64,000 nucleotides of DNA. Origin: Paralichthys olivaceus (lineage: Eukaryota > Chordata > Actinopteri > Pleuronectiformes > Paralichthyidae). The notes under the pieces were generated by a model that saw only the letters and a list, made by a program, of their open reading frames with translations, was not told where the DNA came from and made no database searches. A program made the position numbers and the translations under genes. Within the stretch, counting starts at the first letter, position 1; every line of letters begins with the position of its first letter. Of the stretch, positions 37,801-49,419 are shown piece by piece. Location: the NCBI RefSeq assembly GCF_024713975.1, contig NC_091102.1:10855001-10919000 (forward strand), read 5' to 3'.

Positions 37801-40800
37801 TACTTTTAAACCCCTGAAATTTGGGCACCATATATTCCCACACAGTTGTTGATGTAAACCGACTCAAATGAAAGCTGAGACTTGGTACTTTAAGGAAGAA
37901 TGTTCAGGACTGTTCAGGATTTTTTGTGATGTGCATATTTATTTCCCTACCATGTGGTTATGCAAAATGTTTGTATGTCTTTGCAGGTGTGTTTATAGTG
38001 TCATGATCATTTTGTGACTGAGAATATTGATCATGTTAATGTGTCAATTTATCAGACATGTGTTTCCAAATTACTACAGAGCCTCAGTGTGAGGCAGCCC
38101 ACTGATGGTTGGTTTTGATGTATCGATTAAAATGTTCTCTCCAGACTGGGAAAGGGTGCCACAGGGTGTGTTGTTGACACATGCTGAGCCTGTTCCTGGG
38201 CATGTAGGCTGTGTTGGTGTTTTGCAATATGTGATGCCATGTGTGATATCATATTTCAGGACGAGCGCTATGAGGAACAGGAAGGAACGGATGAGAGGAT
38301 TCTGTGCTCCAATTTCTCTCCAGGGCGGAATGTAGAGGTGTTTGAGCTGCCGGATTCTGAGGTCTTGTTTATGCCAAGCAACATGGACAGCTCTCAGATG
38401 GCCTTCAAGTTGAAAGAGGTATCACCCACATGTGACAGTCTTATAAACTCTGTTGAGCCAACAAGGATTCAATAAAATACAGTAATGGGTATAACCACAT
38501 TTATTTCCCCTCTTTTGTTGCATAGCTGCAGCTCAAACACAGCATTGTGGCAGCTGAAATAATTCAACTAAAGGAAAAGGTATGGATATACAATCATCTT
38601 TTTAAATACTTTTCTAAGATATTCACATAACATACATTCAAAATAAGTACCCTGTCCAGTCAATACACATGAATGCAGTTACATTACATAATAAACCAAA
38701 TCAGAAAGACATATTCTCTAATATTTCTTCCATTATTATTTATGCTATATATATCGAATAAGGTTTTTCGAGTGATACTTTTAAAGTAGACATATTATGT
38801 TTCTTCAGGTTTTCTTTCGTCTTGTGTGTTATATAGATGGTTTATTTATGGAAAAGTTCTGCAAAGTTAAAAAACCCAAAGTCCCTGGTAAAGGGAGCTT
38901 CTTCCTCACAAAGAAAACACTGCTTCTTAAGCTTCTGAAACCCTTTGTCAGTAGTTCAACCAATACTTAGCACAATTATGATGGCAGATGGCCCACATTT
39001 GTATAATACAGGCCTGGTGCCTTGTCTGGCACGCACCCTAACAAAGCAAGGCACATCAAAAGAAGAGGCCAACTTTTCTTTCATGCGCTGGAAGGGGTTG
39101 ACCAATCACAACAGAGTGGGCAAGGCTGGGTGAGAGGACAACCTTAAAAACACAGGAAGTAAAACCAAGTGTTTCAGACAGAGGTTGAAAAGAAGAGCTG
39201 CAATGGACAGTTTGAAGAAAGTGATGAACATTAGAGCATGTAAACATTTTCAAGTAATAACCCAAATTAAAATTATGAACCTGAATATGATCATAATATG
39301 TCTCCTTTCACTATTATTGTGTTGCAATGACTGATACTGATTCTGGGGATACGTATTGCAAATTAGTTTTCCTAGCATTTTTGCAGGCAGCGGACTTAAA
39401 TTATTACATCGTAACTTTGAATTATAAGACACTGTAAAATTTTGATGTTATTATAGTAAATTATTGGAGAAAATAGGATACCACTTGACAAGCAGTCAAA
39501 ATGTGTGACCTAGTTCTTCTAAATTACTGCTTAATACAATAATTAACACACAGGCTGTGTCAGGCCACCTGTTAAACAAATTCAATCTAATGGATTAGCA
39601 AAGATAACACGACATCTCTGTTCAGCTAAGGGCATCAGAGGAAGACAGATCGTTGTGGGAAGCCAGGGAGTCTGCACTGGAGCAAAAGATCGAGGATGGC
39701 AGTGATAAAATCCTGAAGATGGAGAGTTACTGGCTGGAAGCCCAGGCTCTGTGTAAGAATGTGAATGAACAATTAGCTGAGACTCAGGCCCAGTATGAGA
39801 CCCTGGACAAGAAGTACAACAAGGCCAAGAAACTGCTCAAGGACTACCAGCAGAAGTGAGTTTCTTCTCTGTTATACAACACTAGGTTTCAGTGGTTCAC
39901 TCAAATCACTGTATTCATAAGACAAATTTACTACTCCCTGATTTTACCTTTTGCGATTTATTTCTTTGGTGATAATTACATGAAATATTTGTTTACAAGC
40001 TAAAAGTCTGACGAGAAACTGCATTTTCTTGTTTCCTCCTCAGAGAGATAGACTTTGTGAAGAAAGAGGAGGAGCTGAAAAAAACTTTGGATGAAAAAGA
40101 TAAGTGGTACAAGGAGCAGCTGGAGATCTTACAGAACAGGGTAAGACCCCGGATAAGATAAAAGGTTCTTATACACCACAGTGGACTTGCTGGAGACTTT
40201 AATAAGCTGAGGTGTTGCTGGTTTGTCCACAGATCTCTGTCCTGGAATCCAGAGGGGCGTCAGGTGCAGAGCATCAGAGTGGTCAGGACAATGCTGCAGA
40301 GGAGAGACTGAGCAGCCAAGGCTCAGTCACCAACACACAATCTGTTGACTCACTGTCAGGTACAAAGGGTCATTTAAATTCAGTTCAATTTAAAACTTAA
40401 GTTCACATGTCACTTATTTGACTGTGACCTGTCAAACATTCACTTACATGCATCATAAACTCCTGGGAGCCCTAGTAAATCATTACAACTGCAATATAAT
40501 GTTTTATGACTGATGATGAAGTGTGTATTGGTTTATTTGATTATCTTCTGTAGAACAAGACTGGGGTGAGTTGGTGCCTGAAACTGAGCGTTTGGACACC
40601 AGTGCACACAGAGCTAAAGGCTTGTTGGCTCAGAAAGCCAAACGTCAGCCTCCATCCCGGAACAAACTGAAGGAAAGCCTTACAGTGACTTCAACTCACT
40701 CTCAGGTCAGAACTGAACTACTGTGGAAATACTACAACATTGGCTTATTTGCAGCAAATCACAGACCAGTGTTCTAAGAGCAAATTATTTGGTAGGAAAA

Positions 40801-43800
40801 TGCCTAATGACACGATCACCTTTTCCTAAAAAGCAGAGTTCACATGCAAGGAAAAAAAAGTTTTGCTTCTGTAAAACAACAATATACCTTGAAATAATAT
40901 AGTGATTATACAATGCACCAGGAATCAATTACTGTTATGATAATAGGGTCAAATGTGTGCCATGTAAAAAGAAGGCATACATGTCTCAGCTAATCAGAAC
41001 AGAGCAGTGAGGCTTTCTGTTATATTTAGCTTTCATCCCCTCTTCCTCGCATTGTCCTCGTAAATAATTATCTTTGTCTCCACAGGAAACTGATGAAGAC
41101 GACGAGCAGGAGGAGCAGGAATCTCCCAGGAGGCGGAGGTCAATCCAGGAAAGCCTCTTCCTCCCTGTGACTGTCTGCTATCCTGGGAATGGACAGAAAG
41201 ATAAGCCCAGCGAGGCCAGAGAGGGATCCAGGAGTACGGTGGAGCTCTGCAGCAGCCCGTCTTTGTCACCATCACAGGGCGACAGCATTGAAAGCAGCGG
41301 AAGTCCTTCTTTGTCTCCTCCAAAAGACCCCTGCTCACCACATTCCCCCTCTGGATTGATGCGCAATGCCAAGAAGAGAGAGTCCAAAGGAAAGGGCAAA
41401 GGGTCCAAAGGTCTGTGAGGCCCAATTACAATGGCTGCATTAGCAAAGCTTTTATTACATTGTTACTGATACTGATAATTATGGTTTGATTCCAGAGGAG
41501 TTAAATGAGCCTTCACCAGCAGGAAAACCTAAAAGACGATTTCCAGACTTTGGGTATGTCTCCACAGAAACCACTATTTTTTTATTTACAATTTCCCACC
41601 ATTTTGTGCTAATGGAACAAATGTTACCGATGTTTAAAAACAGTGGCCTCCGGAAGTCGGGTGGCAAAGGAAAAAAACAACATGAGAAGGAGGCAATGAG
41701 AGCATCTTTGGACAGCAGGTACTGTATTACTATTAGAAATAGTGTTTATAATGATACCATAACCATATTGGGCTGTAAATATTATTAGAAGTGCTACAGA
41801 GATATGTCAGACATCTATGTAAAATATGACATCCTCATCGGAAAACAGAGGCTCATGTAAATAGCTTAACTCCACAAAGACAATAACCGCATTATTTCCA
41901 GTATTTATTTATTTATTTAATATAAATATTGCACTTCTACACTCCTGTTGTCAAAGCTTAATATAGATTGCTTTTTTCCCATATCTGTGTGTCAAACATA
42001 TTTTTTTTTTTCTTCTTTCATTGATTTCCAGGGGGTCGGCAGAGTTACTGGATGAACCTGGAGCTGGGAACCTGTCTCCTGCAGAGTCCATGACCTCCAT
42101 CCCTACCTGTATGCCCTTCACCTGGTTTGGAGACAAGGAGAGGGACAGAGACAGAGAGCCGTCCTCTTCCAGCAGCAGCCTGCCGTATACTGCAACTGAG
42201 ACGAGCGGCGAGCAAAGCCATGATCGCAAGAATAAAGTATGAGACTTCCTCTGACTAAATAAATATGAAAGTAAATTTGTGATGTAGAGAGTATTTGTAT
42301 CCAGTACTGCATTAAGATATAAGTAGCATTTTATATAAACGAAAAGGAGATGTGCCAGCAATGGGGTCTTGATGTGTGACTGACGACCATGCTTTACTTC
42401 TTGCATCACTGAAAGTGTAAAACTAGCAGACACATAACAGGAGGCTGTTTACAGACGTGTGCCATCTCTCCGTTTTTCAAAATAAGCTGCACTGTGCAGA
42501 GGCAGCAGTAACTGGATCCATATGTTAGCATTCAGAGGGACGGGGAGAGTTTCCAAAAAAAGTGACGCATGAAACTCAGCCAGTGAAACGGCTGAAACCG
42601 TCACACAGGCTGTGGTTCGGCTGATGTTCCCACGTTTCTGTTTAATGAGTTCAAGACGCGAGCCGAACCAAAGTGAAATAATTACTAAGAGAAGGGTTTT
42701 GGTTGTTTTGCTGTGTACACTATGGCAGGTCAGTGCTTATTTCTCACTGAATCATGTTTCCTTTAAACAGACAAATCTCTCCTGGTCCTCTTTATTCAGT
42801 CGCTCATTAGATTTGGTACAGTATACAACTTTTGTTTTCACTTTTGATTTTAGACGACTAGCTAGAGCATTACTAACAAATGCTGCTCTGCAACCTGTAA
42901 TTTCTCATCTCAACAAAAAAAAAAACATGTTTTGTCCTGAGTTTGTGGTTGTGCTATTAGAAACTAGAACTACATATAAGAAACTCAAATTTTCTAATTT
43001 CTCTAATGTATCTTGATATTCAGAAAGCCTTTTGGCTCATATTAGAAGACAAGTAATGAAGCTTAAAAGAGTCTGTCAGGCTTGTTGCACCAGCAAATCA
43101 AATCCGATCAGAGACTTGTGTGTGAAATCAACACTAACTGCTTTTAAGTAACTAACTTGTTTTTTGCAGCCTGTTTTAATAATGAAATCCTCACTCCACA
43201 TAATAAAACTAAACTGCACATTCTTTCACATAGCTGGTGCAACCGCCTGCACATCTGGATGTTTTTTTTATTCCTTAATTAACTCACATATGTCTGAAAA
43301 ACAAGCTACAGTTTCACTTTTAGATTGGATTCCTTAATAAATTTGATCAGCCAGATAGTTCATCTAACAGCACATGTTTGTGTTCTTAAGGCCTTTGCAC
43401 ATCAATGGCAACGTGACTAATCAAAGGCAACTTTGGACGTGCAGGACTTTTCATTTGAACTGTGACGCGATTTAGAGAATGAAGTACTTCTGAAGGATTC
43501 TTTTTAAATCGTGCCTTGGGAAAAGAAAGATGAAATCAGCATTAAACAATCCTGTTTTGGTCCTTAAACTAAGTGAAAGGAAAAACAGATGAAATACCTG
43601 GACACATACACTATTGTTGAAGAGAGGAGAATCTTTTCACTGCTTGGTTCAGGAGCATAAACTATACCAAAGCTGCTTATTTAAGTTCGAGGAACTGCTG
43701 CAACATCTGGCACCAAGATCATAGTTTGTCTTTAGTATTGAGGTCCCATCGTTAAACAGTTACAGCTGGGCACATTTGGCATAATCATTTTCTTCGACTG

Positions 43801-46741
43801 GAGTTGTGTCGCCTGTTGTTTGATCCAAGCTTCAAGTCACCTCATTTTCTTTTTAAGACAAAAATAACATAGTACATTAAATAAACCTACAACAATCAAA
43901 GTTGATATCAGACTGGATAGAGGAGGAAGTTGTTTGTTGGTAACATGTGTGCGTGTCTGAAGAGAAACCTTGAAAAAACTTGACCTGGGTCCAAAAAAAC
44001 AGAAGCCTCCATTGCCCAGCAAAATTCCATCGCTGATCAGAAGCTTGCACTGACTTGGTGTGCAAATTTATTGCACAAAAAAACGCTTCTAGTGTGCAAA
44101 GGCCTATCGTGTTACTTGCTGTAGTTTAGATGTTGATGTAGTTGGTGGTGGACTGGTTTTAGCTTTAATCACCTTGAATATTGTGCTTCATAGTAGATGC
44201 TTGATCTTCTCACTTTCTTTCCACACGATGAAGATCAAACTTGGATTACTGCCCCTGTGATTGTTTTTTAATCATTTCTCGTTATTAATCCAACACTCTC
44301 CCCTCACAGCCCCTCACACCTGCAGCACCATGTTTGTGTTCCTCTCGTAGATCTGTGACGTGTGATACTTTTCAGTAAATACGTTCCTTGTTTCCACTTG
44401 TTCCAGAGTTTTTCAGTCATAGATGATTCTAACGCTGCCAGTCCCAGTTCAGACATCTCTGGGTTAGTTGCGGAGCCCAATCTGTCTGGGCGCTCACACA
44501 CTTTAATCTTCTCTTCCAGCGAGGTGAGTTTCTCGACATTGTTGCACCGTCACACAAAAGCCATGTGGGACGCCTTGATGCAGCTGAGAGGCGAGGTTCT
44601 CAAGCATGCTCTTTGAGCCCCCCCCCACACACACACACACATAACAGACACGTTTTAATAGCGAGTAGAAGAGGAGGAGTAGAAGAACTGCATGTGTGTG
44701 TGTGTGTGTGTGTGTTAGAGCTGTTTTGTGCTACAAGTCGTTTGGCTGAGCTTCGGTCAGCTGATATGTGAAGTTTGTATGTTTGCCTCTGTTAGAACTG
44801 TCAACCAATGCTTCATTTTCAGTACATGCTTTGGCACGGAACAAAACTGATGGCTGTGCTGCCTGCTCAGTGGTACCTCACCTCTGTTATTATAGTTCTT
44901 TAAGTGTCTCAGTTTCTCTCAGTGAAACACGAGGACGCATAGTGACATGCATCTGAGAATGTTGATACTTTGCTGTGATTGCTTGCATGTTTTTCTCTGT
45001 GCTCTCCTGGTGAATTTGTTCATCACACATGTCAGTAGAACTTGCACATGTGCTTTCGTTTATTGTTTACATACTGCGTACCTTTATCTGGAACTCTTTT
45101 TAAGGGATTTTTATGAATGAACTGGAAAACATGATCAATGTTTAACGACCATTAACTAGAATAGTACTTAGTAGAGCTCACACCTCCATCAAAGCCCAAC
45201 AGTGAATCAAATCTGCACCAAATCTCACACACTCATAGATATGAGTCCTAAACATGACAGATTTGTTTCTCATTATTTTTTGAAAAATTCGCAAATGTTG
45301 AACGAAGTGACAATGTTAAGAAATCCCTTCTAATCACATCCACTCCAAAATGATTTTGCAGAAAACCTCTTTAGGGGAGATTATTACACTGAATGCATAG
45401 ATTTGATTTATAACATCAACTATATCTGCGTATAAAGTCATTATAATCTATTTTCCATGCACCAGATATGAGTAGTGATCTTTTCACCGTAGAGCAAAAT
45501 ATTACACAAAGGAGTTGAACGCTGGAAAGATTTTCAGAACCATGCAGTTTTTTCTGCATTTGAATAGAAAGTATAAAATATTGATGCTCTCATTAAAGCA
45601 GCAGTTAGATGATTTGACTATATCTGTTTGTTTTATCTGTGTCCTGTGTAGACTCTGGATGATGAACCAGTAGCTGCAGGGAAAGAATATCAGTGGCAGA
45701 ACCGGCCTGTGTCTGAATGGACCAATCAGCAAGTGTGTCACTGGTTGATGGGAATGAACATGGACCAGTACACACCTGAATTCACAGCCAAGGGAGTGGA
45801 CGGACAGCAGCTCCTGTACTTGGATAGTGACAAATTAAAGGTCAAGGAAAAACTTACATGCACACACAGTGGGATCCACGATTCTATTTTCCCAATGAAA
45901 ATCAACGGTGATGATAATTGACTCTGGATTTTCTGTGTTATGATGCAGCTGGAAGGAACGTGATGTTTGAAATGTTTTTATTGTCCTCATACAAAGAGGC
46001 CTCTGTTACTGTCAAATAAGTCATAAGTTAAGCCTCGTCAGCCTTTGACTGCCACCCTGTGGCAAGAAGTTGCAAGTTAATGGTAACGTTGTAATTTCCT
46101 GTGAGGAAAGGAGAGAACATTTCAAGACAGGAAGACTGAATAAGGATGATGGGAGAACTACCCAATGAATATTTAATATATTAATATTTTAATCCTAATT
46201 GTTAACATTTCTCATAGCAAATTCTAAGACTAATATTTTGTGTAGTTTTCAGTTTAATATCCTGATGTAAATCCAAAGAAAAAGAGCAGAAACCATTAGT
46301 CGATCAATCAATGTGTTGACCATTAGAACATTTTTAGTTTGATTTGTAGATTCCAGCCTCTTAAATGTCAATATTTCCCAATTTAAGTTTCCTCATGTGA
46401 TAGTAAACTGTCTTTGGGTTTTAGTTTGTTGTCTCATTAACTCTGGGACATTTTGATTTGTAAAAATGTACTCTGTTTTCTCAGAGTAAAGACCAAATGA
46501 ATGAATGGTGATGAAAAGAAATGATGAAAACTTTGGTCTAAATATGCTCTGACGTGTTAAATCTGTGCTCTTGGCCCTTCAGGCACTCGGCGTGTCGAGT
46601 CAGAGCGACCGCTCAACGATCAAGAAGAAGCTGAAGGACATGCGCAAAGCTCAGGAGAAGCTGGAGAAACAGAGGGAGAAAAGAGAGAAGGAGGTTCGAC
46701 GCAGTGGGAAACTTCCTGTCAGTAATGACTCGGTCTGCTGA
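22863..46741 (+). CDS. ppp1r9al: Neurabin-family PP1/actin scaffold (neurabin-1-like), complete
   Basis: Scaffold that brings protein phosphatase 1 to actin-rich sites such as dendritic spines. Coding exons: 22863-24782, 35498-35630, 35902-36022, 36282-36386, 36666-36798, 38260-38418, 38526-38579, 39626-39855, 40044-40140, 40233-40359, 40554-40705, 41086-41410, 41496-41553, 41644-41718, 42032-42236, 44407-44523, 45652-45840 and 46583-46741. They sum to 1453 codons without a frame break (1452 aa). Order: N-terminal SASPHRNAY region (actin binding in the family); Glu-rich tract near 600; PP1 docking motif KINF at 631-634; family block [23 protein letters not shown] at about 676-770 (GLGI loop 688-691); coiled coil about 858-1000; SAMD14-like stretch from [11 protein letters not shown] at about 1358-1422; basic [15 protein letters not shown] tail. 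The symbol follows the fish PPP1R9A-like naming as I recall it; the a/b copy is not settled. Confidence 0.93.
28876..28919. repeat. Perfect 16-bp hairpin followed by poly-C
   Basis: Left arm 28876-28891 begins GGTCCTAAAAC. Right arm 28895-28910 is its exact complement. The loop is GCA and a run of Cs follows. It lies within intron 2 of the neurabin-like gene. Confidence 0.85.
34100..35170 (+). mobile_element. Decayed Tc1-like DNA transposon
   Basis: The plus strand carries broken remnants of a Tc1/mariner-family transposase gene. Recognisable pieces run from GAATTCTCAGTGAGGTCA through AACATCTCTGTTCATG, GCATCATGGTTTGGGCC, GGATAATGTCAGGGTG, TTGGCCCAGTCTGAGCC and CCTCCTGAATGCTTGTTAGAGG. The 3' end has the typical ACTTATGATGAAGATCAGG and CACATTCTTTTTCTTTCCC. 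Many stops and indels mean no frame is intact. The left limit is uncertain because no clear terminal repeat was found there. Confidence 0.8.
38783..39308. mobile_element. Non-autonomous DNA transposon with short inverted ends
   Basis: About 526 bp inside an intron of the neurabin-like gene. The left end is AAAGTAGACATATTATG and the right end is the complement of AAAGGAGACATATTATG, differing at one base. Internal text (TTCTGCAAAGTT, GAAAACACTGCTTCTTAAGC, GTTTCAGACAGAGGTTGAA, GATCATAATATGTCTCC) matches a repeat common in percomorph fish. No coding capacity was seen. Confidence 0.8.
42237..44406 (+). other. Intron 16 of the neurabin-like gene
   Basis: A 2.2 kb intron from donor AATAAA|GTATGAG to acceptor TTGTTCCAG|AGTTTTTC. 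The right half is largely occupied by a probable 0.7-kb transposon (43388-44106). The left 1.1 kb shows nothing recognisable. Confidence 0.7.
43388..44106. mobile_element. Probable non-autonomous DNA transposon with inverted ends
   Basis: The left end reads AAGGCCTTTGCACATC and the right end is the complement of TAGGCCTTTGCACACT; the shared core GGCCTTTGCACA is exact. About 720 bp lie between with no open frame. Target-site duplication was not resolved. Confidence 0.6.
44524..45651 (+). other. Intron 17 of the neurabin-like gene
   Basis: A 1.1 kb intron from donor AGCGAG|GTGAGT to acceptor CCTGTGTAG|ACTCTGG. It contains a C-run plus (CA)n at 44619-44642 and (GT)n at 44691-44715. No exon was seen. 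Confidence 0.75.
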
Positions 46742-47825
46742 GGTGGCAGCTCTGTTCTGTGAAGTCATGTAGCATCAAGTTTATCACAGAACTCTAAGAA
46801 AAGCCTTTTTATGCTGATGTTCTTCATGCCACATGTTAATGCCAATAACCACAGAACTTTGTCCCTGCCTGAGGTGCCAGTAGTGATTTATCTTCTGACT
46901 GTAGCTCCTGTCTCTTCCCTCATCGCTGTTTTCACCCAAATGTTTTAACAAACATCAGCTCAAACCATTTTTATCTGTTAGTCGGGGGATGTCAAAAAAC
47001 ACTCATGAGTTGGATATGTGACCAAAAAGGTATCCTAACATTTTTAACCACTAAAACGCTCTAATTATGAAATGTCAGATATGATGTAGTTTGTTGCAAA
47101 TCATGCACAAGTTTAAAATTAAATGTATACTGCTTTTTGCGCATTTTATATTTTAGCTAGTATAACTTGCCTGTTTCCATGTACACCTCCTCTGCAGGAA
47201 CCATGATTGTACAGTTCAGATAAAAGCACTATATTTGTCTTTTAAGCTTCAATGGGCGACGTGGTTTTAAATGTATAAATCCGTTTTATACATGTTGCCT
47301 ATTGAACTGCATATCTTTTTTTTTTTTTTTTTTTTTACTCAAATACCATTGTTCATTTTATACTATCAAATTTTTTCTACTAAGTAGAATAGCCACGCTG
47401 TTGTTTTTGCTGAATGGAAAGCAAAAAAAACCGATCAAGTAGAGACGAGGTGAATGCTGCTCCTGCTGTCCCTGACTCTGACTGTGTGTGGCTGAGATGG
47501 TGCCGTGGTGCTCCATGTAAAAACACACCATGTGCAGGTCCGCTACACGTACACCTCGCTGGTCCGTTAGATGGCGAGATGAGCCCATGACAAGGACTTG
47601 TGTGAGTCGGGAGCACAGCTTCATGTATGAATGTGAGGCCGGAAGAAGAGTCACTGACAGATAAACTCAAGTTCTTCCTCTTTTTTTTTTCTCGAGCTTG
47701 ACTCCATGTGCAGTATAGAATACAACATGTTGGGACTGCAAGGCAAAAGATGTTTCCCACGTCTTCTGGAATGAAGAAACGTTTCTTGGTACATACGGCT
47801 ACAATAAACTAATTTTCACTTTATG
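46742..47825 (+). other. 3' untranslated region of the neurabin-like gene
   Basis: About 1.1 kb after the TGA. It contains a T-run at 47316-47336 and ends near an AATAAA at 47803-47808, which is followed by the T/G-rich TTATGTGATGTTTGTTTCG, a normal cleavage context. The extent is inferred from that signal. Confidence 0.5.
47803..47808 (+). terminator. Polyadenylation signal, neurabin-like gene
   Basis: AATAAA about 1.06 kb after the stop codon with a downstream GT-rich stretch. It is the best candidate in the 3' region. Confidence 0.55.
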
Positions 47826-49419
47826 TGATGTTTGTTTCGTAGTCGTCACTGCTCTAACAACGGGTTGTATTTATTGTGGGACTAGAGTTTAGTAGGTTCA
47901 CATTGCACAGGCATGTCTTCTTCAGTGGCTCAGTCCTCATGGATTACACACAGCCTATCAATGTGTTGACTGGAGATCTGACTGTTCCACTGACCGAACT
48001 GAAACACAACTGAACGATGGATATTACCCATGATCCCCTTCTTCCTGAATCAAAGGAGCTGCAGCTGAGAGTTCTTCATGTTTTTAATGATCTACAGTTC
48101 AGCATTAAACTTTAACTTGCTGGGTCTGATTCTGACGATTGAAGCCGTGACTTAAGACAGAAACAAGTGTCGGTTTAAAGTGTTTATTTTTTACTGAACA
48201 TGATCCAGTGTAACAGTTCTTGTGTAACATTGAAAATTAGAAATATAGCTTATTTAACAGAAAGACCCTCTAAAAAATACAACCACAGAAACACAATACT
48301 GCATTTCACTGAATAATGCAACTCTGATGACGGCAAAGCATGAGATTCATCTCGTTTCCATCTGCTGCACATTACTTGCAAATGAACTGAAAATTCAAGA
48401 AGGCTTAATAACACATGAATCTACATATTGTACCTTCAGCTGTGACGAATTCCAATTACTCCTTAACAGACGGTAAACAATGACTACATTGGTAACTTTG
48501 CTTGTAAACACCAAACAACTGAGGAAGAAATGCCCTGAATGAAAGACATTAAAAAATAAAACTCATCAGCAAAAACTGTGTGTGTGCGTGCGCAAAATAG
48601 CTCAACAACACATGGTTGGAATTTCACTTAACCTGGTGTTGTTATTATGCAGGAGGGGATCTCCAGATGATTCACTTTTGGAGGTTGATAGGTCAAAGGT
48701 TCAAAAATATTCCCAGAAATCTCAGTGGATAATAGAGACAATGTAAAGCTTATATTGATCAGATATTGAAACCTGATTTTATGTGACTCCATGAAGAAGT
48801 CAGAGAACTGCCTAGTTCCACAATGAAAGATTTCTATATCTCCACAGACACGACTCTAATCAGAAATAAGACCACAGATCATTTATGATCATATGGTGGG
48901 GATGACGTCATCATGATGACATATATTGCAACCATTAGTATCGGAGAGACGCTCGACATACTTATTCAGATGAACATCATATGTTGCAAGTGATGTCATT
49001 ATAATATAAAGAGTTAGTATTGCCTGATTGGGGTAAATACAGCATATCCACTGGGTGTTCATCAGCCCTCTGAAGCTTTTCATTCTATACTGAATATCCA
49101 GGGAACAAAATGACTGGCTAATATCAATTGAGACTTGAATATTAAACTATCAATATCGGTATTGACCTAAAAAATCCAGAACCGTTTTTATTTTTGTGTC
49201 TGGTTAGAAAGCTGGTCCTGTTTACTTCCAGTTCTAACCCTTAATCGCGAGGAGCAGCAGGAGTTTTGTTTCTGTTCTATCATCATCATTGAAATATTTA
49301 TGGCACATTTACTTTCTGTACAAAACTGATATAAAGTACCTTTCAACGCTCATACACACACACCCCATTTACCACCTCACCTCTCCCCCTTTGTTCCAGG
49401 ACTCATTTGTCCTTTGAAA
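47826..49419 (-). other. Convergent tail region and pdk1 3' untranslated region
   Basis: The two convergent genes end here. On the minus strand, AATAAA occurs at 49187-49192 and at 48183-48188, so the pdk1 3' UTR could be about 0.23 or 1.24 kb long. A palindromic CRE-like TGACGTCA lies at 48903-48910. No gene was recognised in the stretch. Confidence 0.45.
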
